Positions 46,101 to 57,608 of a stretch of 64,000 nt of DNA are shown piece after piece. Numbering within the stretch: position 1 is the first letter of the stretch; the number at the start of each line of letters is the position of its first letter. A program made the translations under genes and the position numbers. The stretch is from Cloeon dipterum (lineage: Eukaryota > Arthropoda > Insecta > Ephemeroptera > Baetidae), in the NCBI RefSeq assembly GCF_949628265.1, contig NC_088789.1, positions 22,437,883 through 22,501,882 on the forward strand, written 5' to 3'. The notes below the pieces were generated by a model. The model was not told the origin of the DNA and made no database searches. It saw only the letters and a list, made by a program, of their open reading frames with translations.

Positions 46101-49100
46101 ATTACCTCTTTCCTCCCAATTCCAGGGTGACCGGGGTCAAATGCTGGTTGGCGGCGTCGCGCACGATTTTTCCCACTGTCGTTGAGCCGGTGTAGAAAAT
46201 ATAATCAAAGCGCTCCTTCAGCAAAAGCGTCGTTTCAGGAATTCCACCCAGCACCACTTGGTAGCACTCCTAGACAACCGAAATCCCGTCAGTTTCATTT
46301 CGGTTCAATTTTCTTTTCGACAAACCTGGTCGAGGTATTTTGGAATAAGTTCTGCGATCAGTTTGGCTGAGTTGGGCGACAATTCTGAAGGTTTGAGGAT
46401 GACACAGTTTCCAGCTGATACCGCACCGTGCATGGGTAGAAGGGTGAGTTGCAAGGGGTAGTTCCACGCGCCCATCACCAGGGCCACGCCGAACGGCTCC
46501 CTGTAGAGGAAGACGTCGTCCAGCATGTTCACCAAGCCTTTAGGCGGCTGGAAGAGGATTTTTGTTTATATTTATTTTTTTCTTGAACATCGGTGGTCCC
46601 AATAACACCGCCGAGCAGATAATATGGGGCTTGAGTGACCGCAGAAGAGCTTGGGCCTAATTTTGCCATCATTTTGCCTCCTCGCACTGAGGAAACGCCA
46701 GAAATTTGTCTTTTAAACCGCTTGGAAGGTGCAAAAATCAGCTATTGATTCTGAGAGCTTTTATAGCATTTTTATGGCTACATTTTTGTCATCTCTGACA
46801 TTCTATCTCCCATTGTCTTGAAATTCCTAAAAATGTCTTTACAATATGATCCAACGGGCTGATATCCAGTACAAAATTTCAATTAAAGTGATTTCTGGGT
46901 TACGCCCCCTTCGTTTTTTGCAGAACTCTCACCTTCTCAGGTTTGACCCACTCGTCCAGATGCGCGAGGCAGGCCCTGATGTCATTCTTCAGGTACTCCA
47001 CCTCGAGCACGGTGGCCTCCTGTTTGCTCTGCGGTCCAAATTATTGTTAGAAAGAGCGGTGGCAGTGACGCAACTGAGGTTACCTTGCGAAGGTCCTTGT
47101 TGAGAACCTCAAGCATCTCGTTGGTGTTTTCTTCGTACATGCGGAGCAGCTGCTTAAGGGTGCGGCGCCGAAACTCGACGTCGCGCGTTCGGCCCGACTG
47201 GAAGGCATTGTGGGCCCTCTGGACAACCTGGAAATTAACCTTTAGGACCGACCAAAGGGAGTGATTTCGAGGGCACTCACGCTGGAGTAGGTGGACATTT
47301 CGACGGCGGGCTCCACGGGCGCTCCTGAAACACCAGTGTACATGCAGGTTCAGAGAGTGGCGATCGAGAGTCACAATGATAAGCGGGGGCACATGATAAG
47401 AGCGGCGAAACAGCCAGTCATCGGCCCGGAGACCAATCTAGCTGTTTAGCTGACAGAACGGAGCACAGCTGAATCGAAACGAAAGCTGCCGCCGCTTTGC
47501 GCAACCGCGCCAGGTGAAAACAGTAGACCCCACTTTCCCGTACTGACTTTTACGCTCTTCCCCGACCAAAGCCGATTTTTAAGAAATAAATAATAAACTG
47601 CCTGGCTATAAACAATAATCATCACCTATAGTATAGTATAGTTTTGATTTGCGTCTGCCGAGCGCCGAGAAAGGTGTGGCTGGCTGCAAGAAGTGTTTTT
47701 ACGCTGCACCGCGCGAGGAGTAAATGGGGAGCTGATTGCATTGAAAGTGCAGTGCTTATTATATGTGTTGCTCAACATTATTATTATTTGCAGCTTGACG
47801 TGCCCTATGCAATAGATCCAGCGGGCAAGCGGAGAATAGGTCAATGCTGTCGTCTTTCTATGACAAAAACTGTAACGGCAAAATCGTCTATCACCTATCG
47901 ACTAATGCAACTTAATTGTGGATCATTGAAATAATTATTTTTGTTCGTAAATAAATTAACAAGAAATATTTTTGAATTTAGAAAATGTTGCTTTGTTTCT
48001 AAATTTCACACGCTTGATGGCAGTTGCATTTTCTTTGCGGTTTCGCTTCGGAAACTCCAATTTTAGAAACCGCAGCTTCATCAGTCAATATAGTTTATGG
48101 CAAAATATTACACAATATGAGTAACCAAAATTATCACTCTTGGAACCGTAATATCTACGGTTGCAAATTTAGCCTTTCTTTCTTCAGAAAATAGTTGACA
48201 ACAAAATAGTCGAATATATACGGTTTTTTGACACTGACGACCACTATCACTTTTTGTTGATATTTCGATTAAATTGTCATTTTCCAAGGAATTTATGAAC
48301 TTATAAAAAGATTTACAAAGACGAAATTGAAGGTTAATTGTTTTTATTTTACTTCCAAGGTGAAAAATAGAAACAAATATACAACTTTGAGGTTTTTCCT
48401 TCCCTTTTTATTTGAATTGAACGCCAGTAATCTTTAGGCTTAATTGAAAATCATTCCTTAACTTAAATCTTCGCTTACTAGTATATGTATCATTTACTCG
48501 ACTGTATCAAACAACTTTTAACTTTGTCTCAAGGTGCCTGTTAAAAGAAACAAAAATTGAAATTAAATCGTACGCCAATGGTGTCCACTGAATAAATAAT
48601 AATATATTCTTTTATAAAATAAATCGCCTAATAATAGTAATTTGAATGAATACCCGACCGAAATTAACTTCAGGCTTAAAAATGTGACGTGAGAGCCGAT
48701 TAAGATTATATTTTCTTAACCAGAGCAAAATGCTTTAAACCAACCTTCCTTAGCAGTGATGCACATTTCGCGATGCTTTTCAGTCAGATCTTACGTTCAA
48801 ACTGCCAGGAGAGCAAGCAGGTATAAAAGAGAACAATCTTCCTTGTCCCCCCGGTGAATTTGGTTTATTTTCGGATAAATACAACCTTGACTTTGGGCAG
48901 AAGTACAGATATCCCTGCACGATTTATAAAAACAAGATCGGCAGGGCATTTTTTGCAGCGTTGTAGCCTTGAAACGATCCACTTAATGAGAACAAAAACC
49001 GACCATAAACAATATATTTCAGCTTGCAAAAATAATGATTTACGAAAAATCTTTTAGATGTAATTTTTAGGGCTGGAAAGTGAAAATACTTCGAAATAGT

Positions 49101-49835
49101 TTGAGGATGAAGCAAAATTACAAAAAACGACGTGTTTGACCTTCCTGGTAGTTTTTGGCTGTTAGAATAAACTTTCAACCTTGAAAGAGACAAAATTAAA
49201 GCGATGAGTGTACGAATTAAGGCAAATTGCGCTTCTCGTTCAGTTACTTGGGAAATTATTTTTAATTGGCCACGCTCTTGCAGCAGCCAGCTTCGTGTCT
49301 TCGTGTTGTTTGCGCATCAATCTTTCAGATCTTAAAAAATTCCAAAATTTGAAATCTGAATGAGGTCTTTAAAAATAATAAAAAAATACACACCAGATCA
49401 TTTTAAATGGAAAAACCATAAAATTTCCACCTACTTGCAATTCCAGTCTCCAAGCTCGCCATAGTTCCCGAATTCTAACCCCAAATTGTGAGACAAACGT
49501 CTGCAAAGTAGTGTAGAGAGCTCCTCTCTAGATTCCGGCCGAAATTTAATCGACCAAATCCAGTGCTTTCTAAAGCAACACAACTTTTCGCAACTCATCG
49601 CAGTCTGACTTTGCAGATTTTTTTTCCATTTTTACGCACTAACGCCATTACCATGCTGGAGACAGATATTATTTCCTCTCCAAAAATCGAGAATAGAAGC
49701 TTCGCACTTGACAATGAGCAGAGCAATTTGCATTTCAAATCGAGCGTCGGGGGCGGGATAGTCACCTGCGTGGCGTGGTTCGGTTTCGGCCCCGCTGTCG
49801 TCGACCACTCGCACCTCCTCAAGGTCGGCGGACAT
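43184..49835 (-). CDS. Aldh-III: Fatty aldehyde dehydrogenase (ALDH3 family), conventional copy 3
   Basis: Ten exons (minus strand): 49766-49835, 47281-47324, 47084-47227, 46933-47028, 46326-46547, 46106-46269, 45118-45475, 44245-44573, 44035-44188 and 43184-43207; frame continuous, about 534 residues. NAD-dependent oxidation of medium and long-chain aldehydes, anchored by the C-terminus to ER or peroxisome. Motifs: [31 protein letters not shown] with the general-base Glu intact, [11 protein letters not shown] with the catalytic Cys, [19 protein letters not shown] and [20 protein letters not shown]. The tail has [10 protein letters not shown] and a hydrophobic anchor ([18 protein letters not shown]). 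The first exon ([13 protein letters not shown]) is 2.4 kb away, with an initiator-like TCAGT (49851-49855) just upstream. The last 8-codon exon (ATNGDSE) is the weakest call. An alternative start at MSTYSS in exon 2 is possible. Confidence 0.9.
43441..43580. repeat. 140-bp inverted repeat (MITE-like) in the last ALDH copy 3 intron
   Basis: 25-bp terminal arms with one mismatch: TCGTCGTGGTCCCGGCAAAA (left, continuing TTGCG) and the complement of CGCAATTTTGCCGGGACCAG (continuing GACGA). The loop is about 90 bp. No second copy is seen in this window. Confidence 0.6.
47325..49765 (-). other. ALDH3 copy 3 intron 1
   Basis: This 2.44-kb intron links the short N-terminal exon at 49766-49835 to the rest of the gene. 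GC-richer sequence around 47400-47520 could be an alternative promoter. No other gene or clear repeat is seen. Confidence 0.5.
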
Positions 49836-51594
49836 GGTTTCCTCCGGCAAACTGACTGCACTTTGAGCCTTTGCTGACTGCCAGAGTGCAGCGTGCGTTC
49901 GTATCTTCGCTGGTGCGGCCGGCCGGGGTGGCGGGGAACAAGAAATATGAAGAATAATCACCAAGCGTCTTTTTTGTGCCGGTACACGCGTGCGTTCTTG
50001 TGCGTGACCAGCGACCCAATCGCAACTTACATAATTAACTCTGTTACTTTCGGGGGAAATTACTTCTCTCCTAAATAAAAACGCTAAACATGTGCTTATA
50101 AAACACTGCGATAGACTGTAATTTTCATTCCATAAAATAACACGAGCGTGTCCTTCAATTTATTTTTTTTTAATTTATTAAAAATCTTGTTACAATCTGG
50201 AAAAAAATTGATTCTCTAAATCTTTTAAATTATTTTGCTAGGAAAAATTATGAGAAAAATTTTGAATGTTTAAAATATTCCCTGGAACAGTATTTAGAGA
50301 TTTAATTTTGTAAGGCTAAAAAGCGTTGAAGGCCAAGTAATAAACGCAGAGCTGGGTGACAGTTTGGTGCTGCGTAGACAAAAGCGGTTAAGCAGGCTTC
50401 GTATTGCATTTGAATACAAATGTGTTCTCGCACTGAACTGCCTTCTTAGGGTGCCCGATTTTCCGTCCTGTACTCCGCTTTATTTTCGTCTCGGCTGTCT
50501 CTTTAGCGTCCCGCGAGTGATTTGCATGTGTCAAAAAGAGCGTCACACAAACAATTGACCGCGCTGACGCGACCGGCATTAATTATACTTTTAAATAGGC
50601 TTGTACCCTGATGTGCTTGCATCCTTTCAAAGTTTCTCTAGCTAACCCACGAGACACTTCTAGTTTTTCCTTATGCTTTCATTAAAGTTAGTAACATTTT
50701 AAAAATGAGAATGCAGACGAACCAAGCAGGGAAAATTTTTGCAACAACTCTATCAAAGAAATAAATATCTTAAAAAGGAAACACTTGAATGAGGTTAATA
50801 CAAGATGGTCGGTTTTTACTTTAAAAAAGAAATTTAATCATAAAAAAGGATAGATAAAAGGGGAAAAAGTGGGCAAAAAGAAAGGCGACGTACCACTATA
50901 AAGATAACAAAAATGAGGACCGCGCAGCAATAAAAATTACATTTTATTTTATAATCCTTTGTCCTGCAATTTTCCTTTGAAAATTTGATTTATTATATAA
51001 CAATATTTATGTATCTATAATATTTTTGTTTTGAAATTTAGTTTCATTTTAATTTGTTTAAAATCTCAGGTGAAAAATAATGCTCTAATTTCAAATGAAA
51101 CTATCTTGAAATTAAAGAGAAAACTATTATTTTATGACGAAGAAATTAGCAACAAAATTGACGTGTTGGTTGGCAAGACACCTGTCGGCTCGCCGCGGTA
51201 CCGCCGTGTGTGTTTCTACTTTTTCGCGCAGATGTCAGCGCGCGGGAAAGAATATTATTTTTTTCCTTCGTCATTCGTTGTGGCGCCTCTTTCTCCGGCC
51301 GACTCGTTGACGAGTTTGCTTTTGAAAAACACACGATTTAAATTGCACGCAGCGCTTTATCGCACTCGCGTCGGTCGCAGCGGGCAAACAGCCGCGCGAT
51401 AAGAGCACACGGCGAAATTAACAGCGCGAGGTGCAGAGCAGAAAAGTTCTCGGCGCGACGCGACTCACGCCTATATGGAAATGGAAAAATTATTTCTCTG
51501 GTCGTGACAGCATGAGCAATAGGCCCGCACCAGCCAGCTTGAACTGACGGGACAATAACAAAATTGTTTTGGTTTCAATGAAGCACTCAACAAA

Positions 51595-51835
51595 CCCTGA
51601 AAATCCTTGTTGCTAATGCATACATAATTCCTAAAACGGTTTAGTTAAAACCAAAATGGACTAAGGAAGCACTTTAAAATTTTGATAAAAGTAAACATGC
51701 TTTTCAAATTGTGAGGACTGCCTCCCTACCAGAAATCTTAAATAATGTTTCTTCACAACAAAGAGTTTCACCGAAAAGTGTAATACTCTATTGAATAGAG
51801 AACTCGTCAAGGGGAGAACATTAATATCGTTAATC
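51595..51835. repeat. Degenerate family A copy
   Basis: It matches the first half of the family A element (CTTGTTGCTAATGCATA, AGGAAGCACT, CATGCTTTTCAAA) with many changes. It lies directly beside the intact copy at 51841. Confidence 0.45.
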
Positions 51836-51840
51836 CTGTT

Positions 51841-52277
51841 AAAGAGGAATGATACTGGAAAAGCCTGGAAAATGCTTGTTGCCAATGCATAAACTCATCC
51901 CTTAGGATTAAGTTAAAGCCTAAATTGACCTGAGGAACACTAATTTTTTGAGAAAATTGGCTAGAAAGTTACCGTGCTTTTCAAAGGGTAATGGCTGTCT
52001 TCTTACTCGAAATCCGATTTAATTTCAAAACCAAGAGTTTCCCCAATAAGTGGCATACACCGTTGGACGGATCTCGACGAGAGGAATCGGAATATGCCAA
52101 GAAAATATGTTCGAGCACTGTAAATTTTGGAGAAAATTGGCAAAATTTGAATTTTTATTGTAGGAAGGTCATTTTTTACTATTGCAAATTGTTGAACAAA
52201 TTGTTTATCGATCAATTGTTTATGGCATCCAAAAATTTAAATAATTTTCAATTGTTTCCCAGTATCATTCCACTTTA
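51841..52277. mobile_element. Interspersed MITE, family A, copy 2
   Basis: A 437-bp element nearly identical to 15251-15690. The left end AAAGAGGAATGATACTGG and the complement of the right end, AAAGTGGAATGATACTGGG, form terminal inverted repeats. TTAA overlaps both ends, suggesting a TTAA target preference. Confidence 0.7.
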
Positions 52278-53670
52278 ATTTTGGATTGTAGCCATTAAAT
52301 GTTAAAACTTTCAACTTTTGCCTCGTATTATTCCACTTTTTTAAATTTACGCGGTGGTAATTTGTTTTGCTGTCCAAAAATTAAGCAGAGCAGGACAAAA
52401 CTTTCGAGTAAATTATAAAAAAAACATGGTGCATTGTGACTAATTGCGAGAGTAAAAAAAATATGAAATTGAATTTTGAACTGCCTAAACCACCTACAAA
52501 ATTTCACAGCTGAACATGAACAATTTTTTGAGCTTCTCCAATCATTACAAATTTGCACCCCCGATCGGAATCAGAATGTGGCGGGAGAATGTTGAATAAT
52601 TTAATATTTTTAGTTTAAAGAAGAATAATAATCATTTTAATTCTTTAATGTCCAATGCCGGTCGGTAGCTAAATAATCAAATAAAACTATTTAAATGAGT
52701 TAAAAATACATGGCAAAACAAAAAAACGTGGTGCTCTTAAAAAAATCGACAATGCCTTTTTAAGAAAAAAAAAATAATTAAAACAAATAATTTTTTTTCT
52801 TCTTTTACAAATTTCTAGATATCCTTTTTAGACTTAAATTTAAATAAAAAGAAAAAATTATAAATCGAGCACTCAGTCTCTCGTTTCATTTGTGTTCTGG
52901 TTTACTCTGCACATTAAGCTTTGGATTATTTGATAGGGAGTCTGTTGACACGCTTAACGCAAATCTCCACTTTGAATTACGACTATTTGAATAAAATGTT
53001 TTCCCTTGCACCAATGACTAATGGTTGACAAACACGCAATCTCTTTTGAAATAATATATCTTTTAGAAAAAAAATGAAAGAGTCTTAACGATGACGTGTG
53101 TGCACCGCATTGCCTGGAATTTAACACAATTTGTAGAAAAGCAGTGTTTGAGCGGAGAAAAGGCAGGATGCTTGTTCCCCTGGAGGTGTTAATTGTGCCT
53201 GATGTGGTCGCGAGCGCTCTCACAAACCTGGTCTATTTAGCCGTTGCTAATTGAGCCACGTTCCGCGTCCAGACACCCTTCAAGCTGGAATTTTTTCGCC
53301 ATAAACAAGGTGTACAAAAATGACAAGTAGTACAGTGTCGCTTTCAAAATAACAAGAGAGAAAGAAAAAATGCGGCTAATCAGCAGCAAAAACAATTGTG
53401 TGGAAAGAAGTGGAGACACGTTTTGAGAAAATTTCCGCGTGCCTGAAAACAAAGCGAGTGTCGAGGCGGCGGCGGCGTCGCCGGCGAGAGGGTGTTTGCT
53501 CAAGAGTTTAGAGATGCCACGGCGATGCGTCGTGTCGTTCGTTGGTCTCGCCTGCGATAAAGGTGTTTGGTTTGAGTCGAGCCATAAAGAGAGCAACTCC
53601 ATGACAGTGTGTTCCGAACTCTACTGTCGACGGATAGCTCTCTTGAAGGCACTGACTGAACTCTTCTTTT

Positions 53671-53692
53671 GCTGCTGCTGCTGTTGCTGCTA
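53671..53692 (+). repeat. (CTG)n microsatellite
   Basis: GCTGCTGCTGCTGTTGCTGC followed by T, within a GC-rich patch. It gives a poly-Cys run in an unsupported open frame. Confidence 0.7.
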
Positions 53693-54675
53693 TCGCACGC
53701 GTTTATTGCACCCAGGCATGCAGGCCTCCGACGGCGTCGCCGTAATTATCGCCCGCCGCCCATTAGCGCACCACCAGCAATTGGTAAACACACGAGCCAG
53801 CCAGCGAGCGAGAGAGCGGGTTGTTAGGCCCTGGGTGCGAATCAAGCCTGGCTCGGCGGCGGCGGACACCTGGAAATGTTAACAACGTGTCACAATCACG
53901 TGGAAGCGCCCGAGGAAGTGCGATAACAGGAAAACGGCGATTTCAACACACGGGGTTGCTTAAACGAAGTTTTCGGAGAGTTGGAAAGGGGGTGCACCGT
54001 GCACGGCACTGAACAAATATTTGAAATAAAGTAAATTAGTGACGGAAAATTAGATTGAATGATTTTTTTACATTTAAGGAGTTAAATATAAGATGTCCAA
54101 ATGTAAGCAGAGAAGCACATATTTTTTTTGGAAATTTCTGGAGAAATTAAGAAAAAAAATTCACCAAGAAAGCTTAGTTTGATTTGAACTGAAAAATTAA
54201 AATCAAAAGCAAGAAACGAAAGGCTAATTCCGATCCTGCAAAAACAAACAGGAAACGACTCTATTGATAAAAGCGAATTTAGCAAAATCGTCATATTAGT
54301 GTCGACGCTTTCTTATCTTAATCGCGCTCCTCCCATCACATTCTCGGAACAGAGACGATTGGAAAGCCAAATAATAGAAAAACAGCTAATAAATATTAGA
54401 GTGCACGAGCACACAAACAACTCAATTATCTGCTTGGAAAGCTGAAAAGTGGCGCTTACATAATTTAAAATTTATAGCAAACACGCGCCTATACACGAGC
54501 ACGGGTGCAGAGAGGTCGTAAAACCGACTGAAACTCGATTATGTTATGCAAAAGCACGCGTCTCGAATTGAAAATGGAAAATATTGGATGTCATACCTAG
54601 AGTGGTGGGTGTGCTGTCGCACGGTGTCGCCGGTGCTGCAGCTCGAGGAATGCCCTGCGCCTCACCTGGCGCGCC

Positions 54676-54716
54676 TTTTATACTGCGGGCGTGACGTTCG
54701 GCTTGTCTTATCAGTC
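54676..54716 (+). promoter_or_regulatory. Possible core promoter (TATA plus initiator)
   Basis: TTTTATA (54676-54682) and TCAGTC (54711-54716) are about 31-34 bp apart in a GC-rich patch with many CpG. The spacing fits an arthropod TATA-Inr promoter firing rightward. No downstream coding exon on the plus strand could be identified. Confidence 0.25.
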
Positions 54717-56164
54717 CCCTGGGCGCCTCCTCGCAGCCGGGAGTCTCAGCGGGACCGCACTCGCCTCCACGCCTGGACGCGAAATCGCCTGCACGCCCCC
54801 CGAACATCACTTGACAGGGCTGCAAGGGGACATTTCCTTTTTTCGCCATATCTAGATAAATATGCGCGTCCAATCGTAAGCTTCAAAAGCGCAAAAGGCG
54901 GCTGGATTTTTACTTGTTTTTCGAGCAGGACTAAATTTGTATTTGATGGTATTATTGTTGTGTTATTCTTGCCGAAGTCATACAATTAAGATCAAAATAT
55001 AAAAATTAGAGCAAGAAAATAGAGCTTAAATCAATTTTATGCAATGTTTGAATTTTTAACTTTAGGAGATTTTTAAAATTTTATATTTTTCTGAAGGTGT
55101 AGGCGGCTGCTGTGCAATTTTGAGAAAAAATCGTTTTTTGCCGAGTTTGACAGTTTTTTATGATGTTCATGATTCGCCTGCTCAATTTATGGTTCCGTGC
55201 CGATTAATAGATTAAAAATTAGTCGATCGATTATATTTCACAGCCCCACATATTTGATCTCCTTGTTGACGTCAAACTATTCATCTTGAAATTTTTCTGA
55301 TCAAAATAAAGTAGGTAATCAAATAAAAAATATTTGTGAGCTCATGCTAATAAAACAATGCTTAATCATGTGACTTCGGCTTCAATGACGATAAATTTGA
55401 GGAAGATAGAATTCAATAACAAAAAAGTTTGTGGGTGTCTTTTGATTTCTAAGTTATTTTTATGTGTTTCGGAGTCTCATATTATCCAAAATTTCCATTT
55501 TGATCATTGATGCACTTAAAAATAGAAAACAAACCGTGTGTTGTCAAACGAATTCCAATGAAACTATTAACTAGTCTCTATGATCACCTCAAAATTTAAA
55601 AACAAAAAGTCTATATGGAAAAATATCCAAACTCAGGATAGCTATTCCTTGCTTGATTGAGGATGGCCCGCATTTTGGCGTGAGTATGCGTGGGAATGCC
55701 GCCGATAGAGCCGACTTTACTGCTGATAACCACAATTTCTGGTCGCGATTATTCGGAAAGCGTTATCAGCGGCCGCTGCAGCAGTTAGCCCTAGCTGGAC
55801 ACCTGGACACCTTTTTGTTTATGCCTCTTTCTCCACGCAAAATTGCTTTTCGGTTCCAACTGAACGGTTTACACACGTGTGTCTTGTCAGTCGTCAGCGG
55901 GGGTTGCACACTCGAAAATCTGAGGTCTGAGCTTCTTTTTTTTGATAAAAATTTGGTAAAAGGAAAATATCCCGTGGAGGACGCCGTCGCATTTTGGCCT
56001 GCCGCTGGGCACACGTGCTTCAAAAATCACTTTTCTGGATGGACATGTTAAAAGCAAACTGATATATATCTCACTCACCAGGAAAATGTGTGCAACAGAA
56101 AAATTCTGGTTACAAAATAATAAAAAAAACAAGTAAATAATAAATTGGAAATAAAGTCAATATT

Positions 56165-56410
56165 ACTAAACCCGGAAAATCCTTGTTGTTATACGCATAA
56201 ATCCTTAGAATTCAGCTGAAGCCAAAATTGACCTAGGTAACGCTGAAAAATATTTTAGTAGAGCGTCTACAAAGTTTGACTGTCTCGCCCTACTTGAAAT
56301 CTTACTTTAACTCACGACAAAGTGTCATACGCCGTTGGATAGAACTCGACGAGAGAAATCGAACCTGCCAAGAAATTATGGTCAAGCGCTGTAAATTTGG
56401 GAGATTATGA
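56165..56410. repeat. Degenerate family A copy
   Basis: It matches the family by GGAAAATCCTTGTTG, AATTGACCTAGG, CGCCGTTGGATAGAACTCGA and GCCAAGAAATTATG. The ends are not preserved. Confidence 0.45.
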
Positions 56411-56699
56411 TTATTTTGACAAAATTTGAATTTTAACTGTGCGTCAACCTCGTGTGCTTCTGCCTCCATTGGCATCCATCAACAAGAGTATAATCATAAC
56501 ATTATTTCCTTTTCTCTCTCCATTCTCTCCAACTAACACAATTTTGAATTTTGTAATAAACCCTACCTTTCGTGTAAGGGGGAAATACCTTTAGGACCAG
56601 AAATTTAAAACCAAGATCGAAAATAATTTCCACTCTAAAAAAATTCCATTTACAAAGTTTGATTTTTAGCTGATTTAGACTGCGTTTACAGACAGGGTT

Positions 56700-57030
56700 C
56701 GCCAATTTTGCAATGATAAAAAATGCACCACTGTTTTTAGCGCTTAAAACCAGCTGGAAAAAACCACCAGTTTTGGGGTTTTCCGCATTTTTCCAAATTT
56801 AGCCCCGAAAAGGTGAAATTTTGGAAAATTTCGATTAGTGTGTTAAAATTTTTAATCTTTTGGTGAAACCAGTAGCTTTTATACTGATTTTCTAATAATT
56901 CCTTGTTTGGTTATCCATCATGAGAATTTTTGATCTTCAATAAAAGTGCATGTGTTTCGAAAATATGCGCAAAATTGCAGAAAAACCCGCAACAAGTTTG
57001 TTTGAAACGCAGTGGATTTCCCAGAAAAAA
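56700..57030. repeat. Interspersed repeat family B, copy 2
   Basis: It shares blocks in the same order with 28090-28460, including AAAATGCACCA, CCACCAGTTTTGGGGTTTTC CGCATTT and GCAAAATTG followed by GGATTTCCC. It is non-coding. Confidence 0.4.
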
Positions 57031-57608
57031 TGCGTTTTTTTGCTAACTAAGTTTACAGACGCCTTTGAATGGTAAAAAGTCTTAAAATAGCAAAATTCAT
57101 GCACTTTTATTGCTCCATTGACAATGGAAGCCCAAAAGCAATATTATTTTGTTCAATCACATTAAAAAATCGTCAAAAACTGATTTCAACTACTGATAAA
57201 TTCAGGGTCAACAAGAAAAACACGCAGTTTATGAAATATAAAAATTTGTTTATTGAAGTATGTGTATGGTGAATGTGGCAGTAACAACAACAAAAACAGC
57301 TCTTAAAATGAACCAAGCAACTCGCCAAATTATCACCGCAGCGTTAATCACTCTAGAGTCGGAAACAAATCGCCTTACGATTAGCATTCTGGTAAACAAT
57401 GGTGAAACCACAGAGAGACAGGACTAGTCTGATCAGGATACAATCGATAATAATGATGCATATTCACGTGATATATCATTAATCAACAGAGGCGTAGAAT
57501 ATATGTATAATAAATGTAAAAATAAACTACGGAAAGTGTGAATATGGCCCAACACGGTGTGGCTAGGTATTATTTATCTTTTATTTCATTTTCCTCCCTC
57601 GCAAACAG

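Larger units (their letters stand above)
49836..57608. other. 7.8-kb region without a supportable gene
   Basis: It starts with the presumed promoter of ALDH copy 3. It contains family A repeats (51595-51835, 51841-52277, 56165-56410), a family B repeat (56700-57030) and GC-richer patches at 51170-51480, 53430-53880 and 54600-54860. A TATA plus initiator pair lies in the last patch. Open frames in the GC patches (for example 53439-53882) show no domain and include a (CTG)n run. Non-coding first exons of a gene outside the window are possible. Confidence 0.5.

Noticed and set aside
51031-51402. 123-codon frame in a GC-richer patch
   Set aside because: No domain is recognisable and the frame mixes AT-rich and GC-rich sequence. 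More likely regulatory or untranslated.
53439-53882. 147-codon plus-strand frame with a poly-Cys run
   Set aside because: The run comes from a (CTG)n microsatellite. There is no domain, no plausible splice context and a mixed composition typical of GC-rich non-coding DNA.
54546-54989. 147-codon plus-strand frame
   Set aside because: It overlaps the possible core promoter and has no motif. It probably reflects the CpG-rich patch.
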